The notes beneath the pieces were generated by a model. That model was not told the DNA's origin. It was given only the letters and a program-made list of their open reading frames with translations, and searched no databases. Of a DNA stretch of 64,000 nucleotides, positions 18,781 to 28,656 are shown piece after piece. The first letter of the stretch is position 1; each line of letters opens with the position of its first letter. The stretch spans positions 868,001-932,000 of the forward strand of contig NZ_CP139575.1 of assembly GCF_034298135.1 (NCBI RefSeq). Reading direction: 5' to 3'. Position numbers and translations under genes: made by a program. The stretch comes from Lactobacillus acidophilus. GTDB lineage: Bacteria; Bacillota; Bacilli; Lactobacillales; Lactobacillaceae.

Positions 18781-20337
18781 TTAATAAAACTTGTAATTTT
18801 TCTTAGTATCTACTTCAACATCGCCATGTGTCAAATATTCACTAAACATTTGTACATAGTCCTTATCAAGTGTCATTTCGATCTTATCCATGCTATATTC
18901 TGGATAAAAACCACCACCCATTGCTCGATAATTGTTAACAGCTAAGTGATAAATCTTATCGTCTTCAATAGGCTTTCCATGCAAAGTCAACTTAGTTATC
19001 CGTTCACCTTCTGGCTTTGATAAGTCAGCTTCATATTCCACTGGATAAAATACATCAAAATGGTAAAGCATTGGCTTAGGTTTGATCCAACGATCAATGA
19101 ATCCAATCTTACCATCCCGATCTTTTTTCAAGAAACCGGCACTATGCTCAACAATATGGCGTAATTGCTTACCAGTTAACTTAACTTTACATAATTGGTT
19201 TGCATATGGATAATTTAATAAAACATCACGCATTGTAACCGTCTTATCAAATCCCTTAGCATTTTCACTCATTACAGCAGTTGCTGAAACATCAGCACCA
19301 GTAAACCACATTTGCATTTGTTGAATTAAATTAATAAATGGTGCTCCCTCAATTCTGCCCTCCATAGCATTTTCAATACGGGCAGGCTTATTTAAATGAG
19401 CAATTGGTTTATCCAGCCATGCTTGAGTTCTTTTATCTAAATCGACAACTTTATCCCAAACTTCTGGATCCGGATCATAATCTTTAGTATCGATTAACTT
19501 AGTTGACATATTAGTAATCTTTTTAGTGTCATCGTCTACATCAACAATAACTTCTGCAACAGCTTCTCCACGGTACCCTGGCTGGACAATAGCTGTATTT
19601 TTAGTAACTAAATTCAAACGCCGATGTTGATGACCAGTTAAAAAGACATCAACTTCTGGAATCTCATCTAAAATCTTATAGCCTTCATTTTCACCACGAT
19701 GAGGTTCAGTCGCCTTACCTGTTTCTGGATCGCTTTCAAAGCCCCCATGATACATTACAGCCAAAACATCAACTTGTGGACGTAAAATCTTTGCATAATG
19801 CTTAATTTTATCATATGCAGAGGCAAACTTTAATCCTGCGACATTTTCCTTAGGTTCCCAGTGAGGAATATATTGAGTAGTTATACCCAAAATACCGATT
19901 TTGAGTCCATTTCTTTTAACGATAATATATTCTCGACCAAAGAAAGGTACATCAGTTTCTGCATCTAGAACATTATCATTAATAATTGGTGCAGTATTAT
20001 TATCAACGTAGTAGCTTAAATAATCTAAACCAAAATTAAAATCGTGGTTACCTAAACAACGTGCATCATATCCTACTGCATTATATGCTTCAGTGAACTT
20101 ACGTAAATCACTATAATCACCTGTAGAATGTGCATAAGAAGCAAGTGGTGAACCTTGCAGACAATCTCCTGCATCAGTTACAACAACGTTGTTATCGCCA
20201 TATTTTTTCTTTTCTGCCTTAATTACTGAGCTAACTCTACTCAAACTGAAAGGCGCATTGTAATCCGTCTTATTTTGATAATCAGTAGGCAATAAAAAGC
20301 CATGAGTATCACTAGAATGTAAAAATACTAATTTCAT
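18781..20337 (-). CDS. 5'-nucleotidase / UDP-sugar-diphosphatase family metallophosphatase
   Basis: A two-domain enzyme of 518 residues. The calcineurin-like metallophosphatase domain starts at once (LHSSDTHGFL, then DAGDCLQGSP, GNHDFNFGLD, GHQHRRL supplying the dimetal ligands), followed by the C-terminal 5'-nucleotidase domain. No signal peptide is visible, so unlike UshA it is probably cytoplasmic, similar to YunD. Likely substrates are nucleotides or related phosphoesters. It is preceded by the rpmF terminator, so it is transcribed separately. Confidence 0.9.
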   Translation of the reverse strand: MKLVFLHSSDTHGFLLPTDYQNKTDYNAPFSLSRVSSVIKAEKKKYGDNNVVVTDAGDCLQGSPLASYAHSTGDYSDLRKFTEAYNAVGYDARCLGNHDFNFGLDYLSYYVDNNTAPIINDNVLDAETDVPFFGREYIIVKRNGLKIGILGITTQYIPHWEPKENVAGLKFASAYDKIKHYAKILRPQVDVLAVMYHGGFESDPETGKATEPHRGENEGYKILDEIPEVDVFLTGHQHRRLNLVTKNTAIVQPGYRGEAVAEVIVDVDDDTKKITNMSTKLIDTKDYDPDPEVWDKVVDLDKRTQAWLDKPIAHLNKPARIENAMEGRIEGAPFINLIQQMQMWFTGADVSATAVMSENAKGFDKTVTMRDVLLNYPYANQLCKVKLTGKQLRHIVEHSAGFLKKDRDGKIGFIDRWIKPKPMLYHFDVFYPVEYEADLSKPEGERITKLTLHGKPIEDDKIYHLAVNNYRAMGGGFYPEYSMDKIEMTLDKDYVQMFSEYLTHGDVEVDTKKNYKFY

Positions 20338-20361
20338 TTATTAATTCCTTATCTAGGCATA

Positions 20362-20392
20362 AAAAAAGACACCATGGTCACAGGTGTCTTTT
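20362..20392 (-). terminator. Intrinsic terminator of rpmF
   Basis: Minus-strand AAAAGACACC ... GGTGTCTTTTTTT stem directly after the rpmF stop codon. Confidence 0.85.
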
Positions 20393-20394
20393 AA

Positions 20395-20583
20395 TTAGTT
20401 ATTGCCGTTATCGTTGTTATTTACAACTTGACGACCCTTGTAATAACCCTTTGGTGAAACACGGTGGCTTAAGCGGTATTCACCAGTAGTTGCATCATAG
20501 TGCATAGCTGGAACACTCAACTTAATATGACCACGACGTGAACGTTTCTTTTGTTTAGAAGTATGTCTTGCAGGAACTGCCAT
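20395..20583 (-). CDS. rpmF: 50S ribosomal protein L32
   Basis: The 62-residue product starts [19 protein letters not shown], the typical L32 N-terminus. The zinc-binding Cys pairs of some L32 proteins are absent, so this is the Cys-free (C-minus) form. GGAGATCAATTAA precedes the ATG. It forms a single-gene unit with a strong terminator. Confidence 0.97.
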   Translation of the reverse strand: MAVPARHTSKQKKRSRRGHIKLSVPAMHYDATTGEYRLSHRVSPKGYYKGRQVVNNNDNGNN

Positions 20584-20687
20584 TTAATTGATCTCCTTTA
20601 TTGTAATCTTAAGCTTCAAAGTCAAATGACTCTGAATTACTCACGTGATTCAATGATACTATTCTAAAAGCAATAAATCAAGATTTA

Positions 20688-20933
20688 TTAGTTTTTCTTC
20701 TTGTTTTTATCTAAAATTGCCAGCTTATTATGCTGTTTTTCATTTTTGTTTCGACCGAAAAACCACGCAATAACCATCCCAATAATTACCATTACCACTA
20801 AAACGACAATCAAAGGTAATTTCACTTTGAAAAAGCCAAAATTAATTGCTACTGGTGAAGTATTTAAAACAACAAAAATTACTGCAATTAAAGCTACGAT
20901 TGAACCAATAATCAAATTTTTTTGATTTTCCAT
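20688..20933 (-). CDS. LapA-domain (DUF1049) small membrane protein
   Basis: An 81-residue protein with two membrane helices (about residues 7-27 and 40-62) separated by the short NTSPVAINFGFFKVKLP turn typical of the LapA/DUF1049 family, and a basic tail. In Gram-positives the function is unknown; the lipopolysaccharide role of the Gram-negative family cannot apply. It starts five bases after the SDR gene ends and is co-transcribed with it. Confidence 0.8.
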   Translation of the reverse strand: MENQKNLIIGSIVALIAVIFVVLNTSPVAINFGFFKVKLPLIVVLVVMVIIGMVIAWFFGRNKNEKQHNKLAILDKNKKKN

Positions 20934-20938
20934 TTTTA

Positions 20939-21733
20939 TTACTTTCTAGAAGCAAACTCCAAAGAAATTTTATCTCCAATTGTTGGGAATAAATTATATA
21001 ACTTAGCTAAAACTGCTAAACTAAGTGGCAAATTAAGTTCACGCTTATCACTACCAAAGAAATGAACTACTTGCCATGCGACATCATCTGGATCAAGCAT
21101 AAACTCTTGAACATTTTTGACATAATTACCAGTCTTGTCTGCAACATTAAAGAAATTAGTATATACAGGACCTGGATTTACGGTCATCACTTTAACACCA
21201 AATGGCTTAAGTTCAAGACGTAATACATTAGAAAATTGAATAACTGCTGCCTTGGATGCACTATATGCAGCAGATTTAGTTGTTGGAACCTTGCCCGCAA
21301 TTGAACCAAAGTTAATGATTTGACCAGTCTTTTGATCCATCATGACACGACCAATCAATCTAGTAAAGTACATTAGCCCCAAAACATTAACTTGGAACAT
21401 ATTAGTAACATCTTGCATCTTTTGTTCCATGAATTCTTCAAATTTACCAAAGCCAGCACAGTTAACTAAAAAGTCAATATGTTTAACTTGTTTAGTAATT
21501 TCATCAAAAGTTTTTTCAATACTCTCTGGCTTACCCATATCAGTTGGAAAAACATATGCCTCTGCACCCGATAATTCTTTTGCTTCAGCAGTAATTTCTT
21601 CTAAACGATCTTTTCTTCTAGCGATTAAAATCACCGTTGCACCGCGGCCTGCACTTTCAAGCGCAATTGAGCGGCCAATACCACTCGAAGCACCAGTAAT
21701 AACAACAACTTTGTTTCTTAATGAATCTTTCAT
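20939..21733 (-). CDS. SDR family NAD(P)-dependent oxidoreductase
   Basis: A classical short-chain dehydrogenase of 264 residues: TGASSGIG cofactor motif near residues 14-21, the NCAGFG motif, and catalytic Ser plus YSASK (Tyr-x-x-x-Lys). An Arg-rich segment after the second strand (ARRKDR) suggests NADP. The substrate is unknown; it resembles the YqjQ/DltE group. Its ATG overlaps the rnz stop (ATGA), so the two are translationally coupled; the RNase Z-SDR pair is common in Firmicutes. Confidence 0.9.
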   Translation of the reverse strand: MKDSLRNKVVVITGASSGIGRSIALESAGRGATVILIARRKDRLEEITAEAKELSGAEAYVFPTDMGKPESIEKTFDEITKQVKHIDFLVNCAGFGKFEEFMEQKMQDVTNMFQVNVLGLMYFTRLIGRVMMDQKTGQIINFGSIAGKVPTTKSAAYSASKAAVIQFSNVLRLELKPFGVKVMTVNPGPVYTNFFNVADKTGNYVKNVQEFMLDPDDVAWQVVHFFGSDKRELNLPLSLAVLAKLYNLFPTIGDKISLEFASRK

Positions 21734-22668
21734 TTTTTTGAACCTTTCATTGGAATATTAACCCGATCAAAATCATTTACCAAAATGGTATTTGGAAATA
21801 CCTTTTTAGCTTGATTTTCTAACTTCTTAGCTTTAGCACCCATATAACGAGCTGAGATATGATTTAAGCATAATTGTTTAACATTTTCCTGTCGAGCTAT
21901 TTTAGCTGCTTGTACAGATGTAGAATGATAATAATTATGAGCCATTTTACTTTCATCACCAGCAAAAGTAGATTCATGGACTAATACATCTGCATCTTTA
22001 GCTAAATGTGCAATGCTTGATGTTGAACGTGTGTCATAAATTATGGTGATAATTCGTCCAGGCTTTTCAGGACCTAAGAAATCTTTTCCATCCAAAATAG
22101 TTCCATCAGCCAAAGCAACCTGCTCACCATTCTTTAGTTTACCAAGAATTGGGCCATTAGGAATATTATATTCTGCTAACTTGTCAATTAATAGTTCACC
22201 TGGATGAGAATCCTCAACAACTCTAAAGCCAAAACTAGGAATGCGATGGTCTAAACGATCCGTATACACTTTAAAGCCTCTGTCTTCACAAATTAACCCC
22301 GGTTCAGATAATTCCACATAGTGGATTGGATATGAAATTTTAGTTCTAGATACTTTCAAAGATATTTTAACAAAATCTTCAATTCCTGCAGGTCCATAAA
22401 TAGTTAATGGGCCTACATCACCTTGAAAAGAGCGAGTTGAAAGTAATCCAGGTAATCCAAAAATATGATCACCATGATTATGTGAAATAAATATTTTAGT
22501 AACTTTTCGTAATCTAATATTTGTTCTTAAAATCTGATGCTGAGTAGCCTCTCCAACGTCAAACAGCCAAATTTCATTTAACTCATCTAACAGCTTCAAC
22601 GCAACACTTGAAACATTACGCTGCTTAGAAGGCTGCCCTGCACCGGTTCCCAAAAATTGTAATTCCAT
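21730..22668 (-). CDS. rnz: Ribonuclease Z
   Basis: The tRNA 3' endonuclease of the metallo-beta-lactamase superfamily. The 312-residue product has FLGTGAGQPSKQRN at the N-terminus, the zinc motif HNHGDHIFGLPG, the later His and Asp ligands (DTRSTSS, HESTF) and the C-terminal LNHISARY. This is the full-length bacterial form. It overlaps the downstream SDR gene by four bases. Confidence 0.96.
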   Translation of the reverse strand: MELQFLGTGAGQPSKQRNVSSVALKLLDELNEIWLFDVGEATQHQILRTNIRLRKVTKIFISHNHGDHIFGLPGLLSTRSFQGDVGPLTIYGPAGIEDFVKISLKVSRTKISYPIHYVELSEPGLICEDRGFKVYTDRLDHRIPSFGFRVVEDSHPGELLIDKLAEYNIPNGPILGKLKNGEQVALADGTILDGKDFLGPEKPGRIITIIYDTRSTSSIAHLAKDADVLVHESTFAGDESKMAHNYYHSTSVQAAKIARQENVKQLCLNHISARYMGAKAKKLENQAKKVFPNTILVNDFDRVNIPMKGSKK

Positions 22669-22688
22669 GAAAATCCTATTCTATATGT

Positions 22689-23327
22689 TTAAAATTTTGA
22701 ATGCTTAACAATTGTTTTGGTAATCAACGCACTGTAATACTTTGATCCTTCTATATTTGGATGTGTATGGTCATCGTAGAACCATTTTGGATGATTCTTT
22801 GAATATGAATACCAATCAATTATTATAAGATTATGATACCGTTTTGCACCTTGTCTTAGCAAATCATTCACCGGATTCTGCCAATCTCTAGTTGGAACAT
22901 GGACATTAATCCAAAATACTTTACGCTTAGGTCCAACTTGATGCATAATTCGATCTAAATCATCCATTGAAAATGGTCCATTAGTTCCTAGGCCTATTAA
23001 TACATTATCTGCAAGTACACCTTGATTTTGATAATTGTCTAAAAGACCAAAAGCCACATTTAATTGTCTAGATACTGCTGCATCAATTAGTGCTTTAGGC
23101 ATCAATTGCTTCAAATTGTTACTTGCTCCAGCCATCACAGAATCACCGATTGCGGTGACTTGAATTTTTTGTGCTAATTGCAAATCAAGCTGCGAAATTC
23201 CATACTTTACATAAGATTTGTTAACTGGATGTTTTTTAGCCTCTTGAGCCGCCTCTTTAACAATCTTAGATTTATTTTCTTGTTTATTCCTCTGCTTTTT
23301 CAGGTTTTCAATTAATTTAGCATTATC
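22689..23327 (-). pseudogene. SGNH domain, C-terminal part of a frameshifted OatA-like acyltransferase
   Basis: This frame encodes the extracellular SGNH esterase-like domain that usually completes OatA-type O-acetyltransferases: block I GDSVMAGAS, GTNGPF, and the DDHTHPN Asp-His pair. The reading frame runs open from the A7 run at 23328-23334 through a Lys-rich linker (DNAKLIENLKKQ) to 22689, about 212 residues. The first ATG of its own is only at 23183 and lacks a ribosome binding site. It joins the upstream membrane domain through a -1 shift, giving about 639 residues, the normal size of the intact family. Confidence 0.82.
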
Positions 23328-24607
23328 TTTTTTTGCTTTTTGGTATTTTGATTAATTCTTTGAGCTAATTGACTCTTATTAAAATCTTCAGCTTTTACAT
23401 TTGGTGAAACAGCAATTGCAATACTACCTACAATCAAAACAAGCATAGCAAATACAGCTTGAAATTTTTTAACGTAATCTTTAGTTTCTATATTAAAGAT
23501 ACGTATGAAGTATTTCTTGGTCTTATCCCAACTAATTTTTCCCATTGGCTTTTCAATTAATCGGTAAGTTATCTCACTAATCAACAAAATCAAAATCACT
23601 TCGATAGTATGATACATAAATGGATGCTCACCAATATTACCAATTTTATCTTCAAAAAAAATCATTACAGGGAACTGATAAAGATAAATTCCATAACTTC
23701 TTGAACCTATCCAATCAAAAACTTTGTTGGACATAATCTGATTCCAATGACTGCCCGGATGAGCAATAACTGCAGCAAAAATACATACATCAAGTGTGAA
23801 GAGTAACATTCCACCGCAGTAAGTAAATGCTTGTTGTGGATCCATTAATTTTGAAAAATACATCAATATTAACAATGCAAAAGAAACAAATCCGGTAACA
23901 TCAAGAATTATTGTATATTTCTTACGAATATTTGTATTTAACTTCTCAACTGGCCAAATTACTGCCAGTGCAGCCCCTAAACCTAATGAGAAAAAGCGTG
24001 TATCTGTACCATAATATATACGATTTATATCTGCTTTCAACAAATACAAACTGGTCATCATAATCGCAGATGCAATTGACAAACCCATTAATATCCAAAA
24101 AATATTTTTCTTTTTCTTAGCAAATTTAACCAACAAAAAAATCACAATTGGCCAAACAATATAAAATTGTCCTTCAATTGACATCGTCCACAAGTTGGTG
24201 AACGGTGATTCATTTGCTGCAAAACGTTCAAAATAACTTTGACCATTATGAATTTGCCAAAAGTTATAAACATTTAATATATTTGCAAATACTATCTGAT
24301 TCAGCTTAGCAAGTAAATTACGTTGAAACAGAAAAATATATGCTGCACTTAGCCATAATACTGAAATTAGCTGAGGATATATCTTTTTTATTCGGTTTAA
24401 ATAAAAACGTCGATTATTATATGTACCTGTTTGATCATATGAATTGAACATATGATCAGTTACCAAATATCCTGAAAGCACGAAAAAAATCGGTACTCCC
24501 AGATACCCTCCCATAAAGGAATTAGGATCAAGGTGATAAAGAATTACCCCGATTACTGCTAACGCTCTAAGACCAGAATACCCTGTAATAAACCGATTTT
24601 TTCTCAT
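23312..24607 (-). CDS. Acyltransferase 3 membrane domain, N-terminal part of a frameshifted OatA-like protein
   Basis: An integral membrane acyltransferase domain with about ten to eleven helices. The N-terminus (FITGYSGLRALAVIGVILYH) carries the family Arg-Ala-x-Ala pattern and the proposed catalytic His; FFVLSGYLVT follows. OatA-type proteins acetylate peptidoglycan muramic acid, giving lysozyme resistance, or modify other surface polymers. The frame leaves the family sequence at an AAAAAAAG run and stops after IMLN. The downstream frame encodes the missing SGNH domain. The gene lies 20 bases after obg. Confidence 0.85.
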   Translation of the reverse strand: MRKNRFITGYSGLRALAVIGVILYHLDPNSFMGGYLGVPIFFVLSGYLVTDHMFNSYDQTGTYNNRRFYLNRIKKIYPQLISVLWLSAAYIFLFQRNLLAKLNQIVFANILNVYNFWQIHNGQSYFERFAANESPFTNLWTMSIEGQFYIVWPIVIFLLVKFAKKKKNIFWILMGLSIASAIMMTSLYLLKADINRIYYGTDTRFFSLGLGAALAVIWPVEKLNTNIRKKYTIILDVTGFVSFALLILMYFSKLMDPQQAFTYCGGMLLFTLDVCIFAAVIAHPGSHWNQIMSNKVFDWIGSRSYGIYLYQFPVMIFFEDKIGNIGEHPFMYHTIEVILILLISEITYRLIEKPMGKISWDKTKKYFIRIFNIETKDYVKKFQAVFAMLVLIVGSIAIAVSPNVKAEDFNKSQLAQRINQNTKKQKKIMLN

Positions 24608-24627
24608 AATTTTTCTCTACTTTTTTA

Positions 24628-25929
24628 TTATTGTACGAACTCAAACACAAATTTACCAATAGCAACATCGTCGCCATTAACAGCACCCTTTTCACGTAAA
24701 GCATCATCGACACCTAAACGTTTAAGTCGTCTTGCTAAACGCATAATACCATCTTGGTGATCCAAATTAGTCATTTGAACTAATCTCTCCAATTGTTCAC
24801 CCTTAACGACAAATTCGTGTTCTCCAACTTTTTCTACCATAAATTCATTTCTTTGTGGTGCTTTATACTTGTATTCTTTGGTCTTTTGAACAACTTTAGG
24901 TTCTTCAACACGTTCTTTTTCAACTTCTTCAACCAAAGTAGCAGTATCATTCATTAATTTACTTACACCAGCATGAGTAACACTTGAAATTGCATAAACG
25001 GGTTCATCATTGCTTTCTTTTTCCAAGTCTTTTCTGAATTGTGCAAGCTTTTTATCAGCACCTGGTATATCCATTTGTGAAGCAACAATTAATTCACGCT
25101 TATCAGATAAATCTGTTGCATAACTCTTAAGTTCTTGTCTAATAGTATGATAATCTTCAATGGCTTCACGACCATTATTTGGATCCATCGAAACTAAATG
25201 TAATATTACCTTAGTTCTTTCAACATGACGTAAAAATTGAATACCTAATCCTACCCCTTGACTAGCCCCTTCAATTAAACCAGGGAGGTCAGCCATTGAA
25301 AAATCACGACCATCAGGTAAAATTACCATTCCCAAATTTGGAGTTAGAGTAGTAAATTGATATGCTGCGATTTTAGGTTTAGCTTTAGTTGTAACTGACA
25401 ACAATGTTGATTTACCAACTGAAGGAAATCCTACTAATCCAACATCAGCTAACAACTTAAGTTCTAACCGAAGGACACGATCTTCACCTGGTTCACCATT
25501 TTCAGCAATTTCTGGTGCAGTATTAACACTTGTTGCGAAGTGAATGTTACCTCTTCCACCACGGCCGCCTTTTGCAACAACTAATTCTTGTCCCTTTTCG
25601 ACCAAGTCACCGATTAATTCACCTGTATTAAAATCGTAAACTGTTGTTCCAACAGGAACTTTTAAATATAAGTCTTTTGCTCCACGGCCATATTGTGATT
25701 TAATTCGACCATTTTCACCGTTATCCGCCTTAAACTTACGACGATAACGAAAATCCATTAATGTACGCAATCCGCTGTCAGCAACAAAAATAATGCTACC
25801 GCCACGGCCACCGTCACCACCAGCTGGACCGCCGTTAGGAACGTATTTTTCATGGCGGAAAGCCACCATGCCATCGCCGCCTTTTCCGGCCTGTACTTCA
25901 ATTTTAGTTTGATCAACAAATGTAGGCAT
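24628..25929 (-). CDS. obg: GTPase Obg
   Basis: An essential ribosome-associated GTPase linked to stress responses. The N-terminal Gly-rich Obg fold (residues 1-158, with [10 protein letters not shown] and GGRGGRGN), the G domain ([19 protein letters not shown]) and a C-terminal OCT domain are all present in 433 residues. The G4 motif reads SQMD where NKMD is usual. It is followed closely by the acyltransferase gene. Confidence 0.96.
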   Translation of the reverse strand: MPTFVDQTKIEVQAGKGGDGMVAFRHEKYVPNGGPAGGDGGRGGSIIFVADSGLRTLMDFRYRRKFKADNGENGRIKSQYGRGAKDLYLKVPVGTTVYDFNTGELIGDLVEKGQELVVAKGGRGGRGNIHFATSVNTAPEIAENGEPGEDRVLRLELKLLADVGLVGFPSVGKSTLLSVTTKAKPKIAAYQFTTLTPNLGMVILPDGRDFSMADLPGLIEGASQGVGLGIQFLRHVERTKVILHLVSMDPNNGREAIEDYHTIRQELKSYATDLSDKRELIVASQMDIPGADKKLAQFRKDLEKESNDEPVYAISSVTHAGVSKLMNDTATLVEEVEKERVEEPKVVQKTKEYKYKAPQRNEFMVEKVGEHEFVVKGEQLERLVQMTNLDHQDGIMRLARRLKRLGVDDALREKGAVNGDDVAIGKFVFEFVQ

Positions 25930-26007
25930 GTTTATCTCTTCCTTCCGTCTTAATCTAACTTTTATACTATACCACAGAAAATGTGCTAATTAATGCGTTT
26001 TCTGGGT

Positions 26008-27810
26008 TTACAACATTAATTTTACTGTTTGTGCTTGAGGCAAAGTTAATCCCGCTGCACGCAAATCTTCAATAGAAGCTTCTTTAATCTTCTTCAATGA
26101 GCCAAAATTCCTAAGTAATTTATTACGACTTTTTGGTCCAATTCCTTTAATAGAATCCAATCTACTTGATAAAGCATTCTTTGCATGACGCCTACGATGA
26201 AAAGTAATTGCAAACCGGTGTACCTCATCTTGAATACGTGTCATTAAGTAAAACCCCTCAGATTTAGGATCTAATGGGATTAACTTTAATGGAATACCAT
26301 TAATTGGATCACCAAAAAGTAAATGATTAGTCCGGTGTTTATCATCTTTTACCATTCCGGCTACCGGAATATTTAAATTGAGCTCATTACGTAATACATC
26401 CTCACAAGCATCAACTTGAATTTGCCCCCCATCCATCAAAATTAAATCAGGCATCTTTTTATGTTCGCGAAGAAGACGGCCGTACCTTCTTCTAACAACT
26501 TCACGAGTATTTCTGACTTCATCACCACCATTTTGATGTTCTACTTCACCTTTTAGTTTATATTTACGATAAGAGGTTTTATCTGGTTCACCATCTTTAA
26601 AGACAACTAAAGCAGAAACTGGATCAGCTCCTTGAATATGAGAGTGGTCAAAACTTTCAATTACATGGCCATAAGGCAAGCCTAAGGCATCAAATATTTC
26701 TTTTTGTGCCCCCTTAGTTTTTCGATTGCCTAATTCTAATAATCTAAACTTATCATCTAATTTTAGTTTGGCATTATCTTTAGCCATATCAAGTAATGAT
26801 TTTTTTTGACCTCTTTGAGGTGTTCTAACTGCTACATTTAAAACTTCAGCTAGAGTATCATCATCAAATCCTGAAGGAATCAATATTTCTTTAGGTAAAA
26901 TTCGATTTTTTTGCCCATAAAATTGAACAATAAATGAAGTAAACGCATCTTCTGGATCAGCGGCGTCAGTTAAAGGAAACATTCTAGTTTCTCTTCTAAG
27001 TAATTTCGCCTGCCTTAAGAAGAAAATCTGAATGGAAATCCAAGATTTATCTACGTAATAGTTAAAAATATCACGTTGAGTATTATCATTAGAAATAATT
27101 TTCTGTTTTTCAACAGTTTCTTCAATATACTTCAATTGATCACGAATTTCAGCAGCTCGTTCAAATTCAAGATTTTCAGAAGCTTTTTCCATTTTGGTAG
27201 TTAAATCTTGTTTTACAGAGGTTATATCACCATTCAAAAAACTCTTAATTTTTTTAATTTGCTCATCATATTCTTTTTGAGGCACCTTTTTAAAGCATGC
27301 TCCCAAACATTGTCCCATATGATAATACAAACATGGACGTCCCTGATAGCCATGACAGCGTCTTAATGGATAAACCTTTCGAATAAACTTCAAAGTTGCC
27401 TGTGCAGCATAAACATTAGGATACGGGCCAAAATAATACCCCCCATCTTTATGTACTACACTTGTAAGACGAGTTTGCGGATCATGTTCTCTAGTGATTT
27501 CAATATATGGATACCCAGTTCCTTGTTTTAACTGAACATTATAATATGGTTGATATTTTTTTATTAAAGTTATTTCAAGTAAAAACGCTTCCTTATCAGT
27601 AGAAACAGTGATGATATCATAATCTCTAATCTCACGAACTAATTCAGCACGTCTACCTACTTGTTTACTTTTAAAATATGAACGTACTCTATTTTTTAAG
27701 TTCTTAGATTTGCCCACATAAATAACTGTACCATTGATATCTTTCATCAAATAACAGCCTGGTTTTTCTGGCAAAAGTTTCAATTTATTTTCTATTAATT
27801 CTGTCGCCAT
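26008..27810 (-). CDS. uvrC: Excinuclease ABC subunit C
   Basis: The nuclease subunit of nucleotide excision repair. Its 600 residues contain the N-terminal GIY-YIG domain (GCYLMKDINGTVIYVGKSKNL), the Cys-rich insert (CHGYQGRPCLYYHMGQCLGAC), the UVR motif, the RNase H-like C-terminal endonuclease and a terminal helix-hairpin-helix pair (IKGIGPKSRNKLL). This is full length. It lies upstream of obg with a weak hairpin in between. Confidence 0.96.
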   Translation of the reverse strand: MATELIENKLKLLPEKPGCYLMKDINGTVIYVGKSKNLKNRVRSYFKSKQVGRRAELVREIRDYDIITVSTDKEAFLLEITLIKKYQPYYNVQLKQGTGYPYIEITREHDPQTRLTSVVHKDGGYYFGPYPNVYAAQATLKFIRKVYPLRRCHGYQGRPCLYYHMGQCLGACFKKVPQKEYDEQIKKIKSFLNGDITSVKQDLTTKMEKASENLEFERAAEIRDQLKYIEETVEKQKIISNDNTQRDIFNYYVDKSWISIQIFFLRQAKLLRRETRMFPLTDAADPEDAFTSFIVQFYGQKNRILPKEILIPSGFDDDTLAEVLNVAVRTPQRGQKKSLLDMAKDNAKLKLDDKFRLLELGNRKTKGAQKEIFDALGLPYGHVIESFDHSHIQGADPVSALVVFKDGEPDKTSYRKYKLKGEVEHQNGGDEVRNTREVVRRRYGRLLREHKKMPDLILMDGGQIQVDACEDVLRNELNLNIPVAGMVKDDKHRTNHLLFGDPINGIPLKLIPLDPKSEGFYLMTRIQDEVHRFAITFHRRRHAKNALSSRLDSIKGIGPKSRNKLLRNFGSLKKIKEASIEDLRAAGLTLPQAQTVKLML

Positions 27811-27945
27811 TTTATCGCATCCTACTAAAAATTTGTATTTAATAGTTTACCATAGCTTTTTTAAGAAGATATTAATTTTGCTTATTCAAATAGCTATCCA
27901 CATTAAAACTTGATATATTAAAATAAAAACTCAGGAGAAATTTAT

Positions 27946-28560
27946 ATGACTAATATAGTTTTTGACTTAATTAACCAATCTGGCTATTTAGCCATTAGTC
28001 TTTTAATTGCAATTGAAAATATCTTCCCCCCTATTCCTTCTGAAGTTATTCTTTCTTTTGCAGGTTTTGCTACCCACCATTCTCAAATGACCGTACCATT
28101 AGTAATTATTGCTTCAACAATTGGTGCAGTTTTAGGAGCTTTAATTTTATATTGGATTGGCTATCTTTTAAACGAAGAACGTTTAGAAAAGATATTTAAT
28201 CATAAACTGTTTAAAATACTTGGCTTTAAAAAAGGTGATGTAAAAAAAGCAATCCGCTGGTTTGATAAATACGGAACAGGTGCTATTTTTTATGGACGTT
28301 GCATCCCTGTAATTCGTAGTTTAATTTCAATTCCTGCAGGTACAGCAAAAGTAAAATTATCTAAATTCCTTATTTACACTACATTAGGAAGTTTGATTTG
28401 GAATACTATTCTTGTATGTCTTGGATCATATATGGGAGAAAATTGGCAAGTTATTGTCACGATTTTTGAAGAATACTCATTAATCATTGCAGCTTTAATT
28501 TTAATTGCTTTAGTATATGGTTCTGTAAAGTGGTACAGAAAAAAGATTAAAACTAATTAA
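27946..28560 (+). CDS. DedA family membrane protein
   Basis: A 204-residue protein of the DedA/VTT family with about five membrane segments. The family motifs EN(I)FPPIPSE near residues 24-32 and FYGRCIPVIRSLISIPAG in the centre are intact, including the conserved Arg pair. Some DedA proteins are undecaprenyl-phosphate or phospholipid flippases; the role here is not determined. CAGGAG precedes the ATG. It is monocistronic, ending at a clear terminator. Confidence 0.9.
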   Translation: MTNIVFDLINQSGYLAISLLIAIENIFPPIPSEVILSFAGFATHHSQMTVPLVIIASTIGAVLGALILYWIGYLLNEERLEKIFNHKLFKILGFKKGDVKKAIRWFDKYGTGAIFYGRCIPVIRSLISIPAGTAKVKLSKFLIYTTLGSLIWNTILVCLGSYMGENWQVIVTIFEEYSLIIAALILIALVYGSVKWYRKKIKTN

Positions 28561-28564
28561 TTAC

Positions 28565-28592
28565 TAAAAACCTATTTTTAATAGGTTTTTTT
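28565..28592 (+). terminator. Intrinsic terminator of the dedA-like gene
   Basis: AAAAACCTATT-TTT-AATAGGTTTTTTT directly after the stop codon. Confidence 0.85.
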
Positions 28593-28656
28593 CTTCTTCA
28601 AAAAATTAAAAATATAATGTAAAATTAATCTAGTTTATATAAAAGGGAAGATGTTA

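Noticed and set aside
22689..23183. Stand-alone 164-residue SGNH hydrolase gene
   Set aside because: Its first ATG lies inside the conserved linker and lacks a ribosome binding site; the frame continues upstream to the acyltransferase, so it is the second half of one broken gene.
25975..26005. Terminator after uvrC
   Set aside because: CAGAAAA ... TTTTCTG can pair, but there is no T tract after the stem on the minus strand, so it is too weak to list.
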